Shown here piece after piece: positions 7,142-9,574 of a DNA stretch of 9,574 nt (positions are counted from its first letter, which is position 1; every line of letters begins with the position of its first letter). The position numbers were made by a program, and so were the translations under genes. Below the pieces are notes generated by a model that saw only the letters and a list, made by a program, of their open reading frames with translations, did not search any database and was not told the DNA's origin. Origin of the DNA: an uncultured Ellagibacter sp. (GTDB lineage: Bacteria > Actinomycetota > Coriobacteriia > Coriobacteriales > Eggerthellaceae); assembly GCF_934636505.1 (NCBI RefSeq), contig NZ_CAKUAL010000071.1, positions 1 to 9,574 on the forward strand, written 5' to 3'.

Positions 7142-8257
7142 CTACTCGTTGGCCTCGCGGGCGCGGTGCTTCTTGAAGTAGTTGGTGGTTGCGAAGAACG
7201 TGTTCACGACGCCTGTGTTCTTCAGGTTATAGAATCCCTGTCCCATAAGCCCGCGCACATAGGCGAGCTTATCGATGTGCGGGCACTCCAGGCCGCGGAG
7301 GTCGGCGAACAGGCGCTTACAGCCAGGGGAAATCTCGGGGTCCGAGAACACCAGGTCGGCGTCCATACACTCGAACATGTGGGTCGCCGCCTCGCGCACG
7401 CCCTCGCCGTCGAGCCCGACGACTTCCAGGATGCCCGAGAGGTACGTGAAGCCGCGGCTGTTGTGCGCGCGCAGGATGCGCTCGTCGGTCACGCCGAGCT
7501 TCTCGAGGATGTCCATCATGTCATTCCAGCGCTCGAGCGGCAGAAGCGTGCTGCGCTTTGCGAACGCTTCGGACTTCTCCGGCGTCTCCTCGCGATAACA
7601 GTAGTATTCCTTATCGGTGTAGAGGATGCGGTCGGTCTGGCAAAGCGTCTCGATGAGGAACGGGTTGTCAGCCCAGCCCGCGCCGGGAATCTCGCGGAAT
7701 CGAATGCCCTTGTCAACCAGGTATTGCTTGCGATAGATCGCCGACCAGATGGATGGGTGATGGCACAGCAGATGCGCCGCGTCCTTAATGGCAAACGGTT
7801 GGACAGGCGGATTGATGCGTCCGTGGTAGCTGCAGTTCATCTTGCGCTGCTTGGGCGTGTCGGGCAACCAGATGCGCCAATAACCCGACTTCACGATGTC
7901 GATCGGCTCGGGGTACATGCGCGCGAGCGCGAGCAGGTCGGAATACATGCCGCTCTCGATCCAGTCGTCGGGTTCGAGGATGGAAATCCACTCGCCGTGC
8001 GACTCGTCGAGCCCGCGGTTACAGGTGGCGCCGTAGCCTTGGTTGTGCTTGTCGATCACCACGATGCGCTCGTCGCGCGCGGCATGGGCGCGCATGATGT
8101 CAAGCGAGTTGTCGGTGGAGCCGTCGTTTAAGCAGATGATTTCCAGGTTCTTGTACGTTTGCCCCTCGACGCTGTCGAGCGCCTGATCGAGATAGGGACC
8201 TGCGTTGTAGATGGGGATGATGACGGAAACCAACGGTGCGAACTGCGAAGATGACAT
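7142..8257 (-). CDS. Family 2 glycosyltransferase
   Basis: This 371-residue GT-A-fold glycosyltransferase starts at the ATG at 8257. There the product begins MSSSQFAPLVSVIIPIYNAG, as GT2 enzymes do. The frame is open further upstream, but that stretch overlaps the preceding gene and is arginine-rich shadow sequence. Motifs: SVIIPIYNAG (11-20), LNDGSTDNS (43-51) for the nucleotide sugar, HNQGYGATCNRGL (71-83), and EPDD (95-98) as the DxD-like metal site. WADNPF (195-200) lies in the acceptor-side region. No membrane segment is evident; the tail is basic (FKKHRAREANE), which may help it sit at the membrane. The gene follows the ABC exporter ATPase by 7 nt, so both are one operon, and it presumably adds a sugar to the exported glycan. 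Donor and acceptor are unknown. Confidence 0.92.
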   Translation of the reverse strand: MSSSQFAPLVSVIIPIYNAGPYLDQALDSVEGQTYKNLEIICLNDGSTDNSLDIMRAHAARDERIVVIDKHNQGYGATCNRGLDESHGEWISILEPDDWIESGMYSDLLALARMYPEPIDIVKSGYWRIWLPDTPKQRKMNCSYHGRINPPVQPFAIKDAAHLLCHHPSIWSAIYRKQYLVDKGIRFREIPGAGWADNPFLIETLCQTDRILYTDKEYYCYREETPEKSEAFAKRSTLLPLERWNDMMDILEKLGVTDERILRAHNSRGFTYLSGILEVVGLDGEGVREAATHMFECMDADLVFSDPEISPGCKRLFADLRGLECPHIDKLAYVRGLMGQGFYNLKNTGVVNTFFATTNYFKKHRAREANE

Positions 8258-8261
8258 GATG

Positions 8262-8266
8262 CTCCT
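8262..8266 (-). promoter_or_regulatory. Ribosome binding site of the glycosyltransferase gene
   Basis: On the minus strand, aggag lies 4 nt before the ATG at 8257 and overlaps the stop codon (TAG, 8267-8265) of the ABC ATPase gene. It fixes the glycosyltransferase start and indicates translational coupling. Confidence 0.7.
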
Positions 8267-9574
8267 ATTCGTTTTCCTGCGTATCCGCGGACGCAGCGTT
8301 GTCGGGCGTGGCGTCCGCGCGCTCAGTCTCGACAGGCTGTGCGTCCTCGGCACTCGTATCCGCAAGCCCTGCGTCCACGAGCGCTTCCTGCACAGTCTTC
8401 CCAAGCATCTCCTTGTCGAGGCGCCCGAACTGCGAGGAATCGCCCAAGAAGGTGAGGTGCTTCACGCTGCCGCCCTTCTTCTTGATGTAGCTTATGGCGT
8501 GCGCGACGCTGTCGAGGTTTTGCGGGTCTTCCAGAAGGAAGGCGGAATCGGTCTTGGCGGCCCAGGCGCCGGCGGCGAACGCGTCGGCGGGGTTCCATAC
8601 CGAGCTCACGATGAGGTTGTCGACCGTGAGTCGTGCGCCCTCGACTTGGCCCGAAGTGATAAGGTCGTTGATCTTCTCGTTGGCGTCATAAGGGTTCTTA
8701 CCGATGAGGCGCTCGCTTTTCACGCCGTGCTCGGCGCAGGCGGCGAGGAACGTGTCGGGGATATGCTTGTCGACGCCCAGCGCAATCAGATCGGTGAAGT
8801 CGCCGCCCTGGATCGACGCTGCCGTGGCGTCGTCGATCACGCCGAGCTCGCGAATGTAGAACACGGGGATATGCTGGTTGAACAGCAACGGCGAAAGCGT
8901 GATCAGGTCACCCAAGCAGTCGTGGTGCGCGATGATTGCGAGCTTGCTCCAGCCGGGCACGCCGTCTTCCTCCGCCGCGCGCTTTCCGAAGTCGAAGATG
9001 AGGCGTGCAAGCTCGACCGACTCGTTGCAATCGATGCGGCAGATCGCACACCCGTCGCCTGCAGCGTCGGCCGCCTGCTCGGCCACTTCGGAAGAGAGCA
9101 CGTCCTCGCCGCCCAAGACGACGATGCGGCGCGGCGCGAGGCTCGCGATTTCCTGCGCGACCACGTCGGGCAGCGACTCGTTCTTCGAGAGCAACACCGG
9201 CGCGTCGAGCATGCCGGAGAGCCCTTGCGCGGACATGCACGGCAGGCTGAAGTCGCCCGACGCCAGGATGACGCTACCACCTTGCGCGAACTTGCACTTC
9301 TCTGCGATTTTCACGGCGGTGCCGTAGCGGTTCTCGCCGGCGACGGAGCTCACGAGCCCCTCGGGCACGCGGGTGGGGGAGTTCAGCATGCTGAACACGG
9401 CGGCCTCCGACTCGGCCGAGCCCACATGCCCGCCGAGCACGCGGTAGGTGCGGCATACGTCGGCAGCCGAGCCCATCATGCGGGTGTGGCCCTTCTCAAT
9501 CCAGATGGCCTTGTTGCACAAACGCTCGATCTGGTCGTTGTTGTGCGACACGATGAGCACGGTGACGTCGTGCT
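8265..9574 (-). CDS. ABC glycan-exporter ATPase with C-terminal CWB2 modules (5' end outside the window)
   Basis: Only the C-terminal part is present; the frame stays open to the right edge, so the GTG at 9560 is an internal valine codon. The first residues, HDVTVLIVSHNNDQIERLC, are the beta-strand and H-loop His of an ABC ATPase. They are followed by AIWIEKGHTRMMGSAADVCRTY, typical of the Wzt/TagH-type polysaccharide and teichoic acid export ATPases. Numbering from the internal GTG, residues 75-165 are a clear cell wall-binding repeat 2 (PF04122-like): NRYGTAVKIAE, VILASGDFSLPCMSAQGLSGML, APVLLS and RIVVLGGEDVLSSEV. Two more diverged modules follow: about 174-275 (RIDCNESVELARLIF, LAIIAHHDCLGDLITL, IPVFYI) and about 283-372 (NLIVSSVWNPADAFAAGAWA, AFLLED, HLTFLGDSSQFG). 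Residues 399-431 are an acidic, Ala-rich tail. No membrane segment separates the ATPase from the repeats, so they should be cytosolic. The role, recognising the glycan during export, is inferred. Confidence 0.88.
   Translation of the reverse strand, partial: HDVTVLIVSHNNDQIERLCNKAIWIEKGHTRMMGSAADVCRTYRVLGGHVGSAESEAAVFSMLNSPTRVPEGLVSSVAGENRYGTAVKIAEKCKFAQGGSVILASGDFSLPCMSAQGLSGMLDAPVLLSKNESLPDVVAQEIASLAPRRIVVLGGEDVLSSEVAEQAADAAGDGCAICRIDCNESVELARLIFDFGKRAAEEDGVPGWSKLAIIAHHDCLGDLITLSPLLFNQHIPVFYIRELGVIDDATAASIQGGDFTDLIALGVDKHIPDTFLAACAEHGVKSERLIGKNPYDANEKINDLITSGQVEGARLTVDNLIVSSVWNPADAFAAGAWAAKTDSAFLLEDPQNLDSVAHAISYIKKKGGSVKHLTFLGDSSQFGRLDKEMLGKTVQEALVDAGLADTSAEDAQPVETERADATPDNAASADTQENE

Noticed and set aside
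7166..8131. A 321-codon plus-strand frame opposite the glycosyltransferase
   Set aside because: It is antisense to all GT2 motifs, with no domain match or good start context.
8258..8404. Upstream in-frame start that would lengthen the glycosyltransferase by 49 residues
   Set aside because: It overlaps the ATPase coding sequence, gives an Arg-rich non-family N-terminus, and lacks the ribosome binding site seen before 8257.

Overview
The window reads as chromosomal DNA from a high-GC, anaerobic, Gram-positive-like bacterium. Codon third positions are strongly G/C biased, so long antisense open frames are common. The gene content fits best with the Coriobacteriia (for example the Eggerthella, Slackia, Olsenella or Collinsella side of the Actinomycetota): an anaerobic GlpA-type flavoprotein with a DUF1667 partner, and a protein with cell wall-binding repeat 2 (CWB2) modules. 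That placement is an inference from gene content, not from a marker gene. No RNA genes, insertion sequences, CRISPR arrays or prophage genes were seen.

The left half (1-5062, + strand) holds three tightly packed genes: a YgiQ-family radical SAM protein cut by the left edge of the window, a 969-residue fused flavoenzyme, and a small cysteine-rich DUF1667 protein. The gaps are 8 nt and a 4-nt ATGA overlap, so translational coupling is likely. In the flavoenzyme, a glycerol-3-phosphate-dehydrogenase-like (GlpA) domain, a BFD-type [2Fe-2S] domain and a disulfide-reductase-type flavoprotein domain form one chain. With DUF1667 they probably make one redox complex for glycerol 3-phosphate or a related 2-hydroxy substrate. 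The YgiQ tail is built of degenerate tandem repeats of 18 bp and then 30 bp.

A 169-bp gap (5063-5231) follows, with an AT-rich inverted repeat that could be an operator or promoter region. Then comes a membrane-anchored UDP-N-acetylhexosamine 4,6-dehydratase of the CapD/FlaA1/PglF type (5232-7058, + strand).

The right part (7142-9574, - strand) converges on the dehydratase, with a strong hairpin terminator between them. It holds a family 2 glycosyltransferase and, just upstream of it, the C-terminal part of an ABC exporter ATPase that runs off the right edge. Both belong to a surface-polysaccharide or glycan export locus, and the dehydratase probably supplies a 6-deoxy amino sugar precursor for it.

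The most striking feature is that exporter ATPase. Directly after the nucleotide-binding domain, with no membrane segment, it carries three CWB2-like modules and an acidic tail. CWB2 modules normally sit outside the cell and hold surface proteins to a wall glycan. Here they appear to be cytosolic and tied to an export motor, in the position where Wzt proteins carry a glycan-reading domain. I propose a CWB2-based substrate-recognition system for glycan export.
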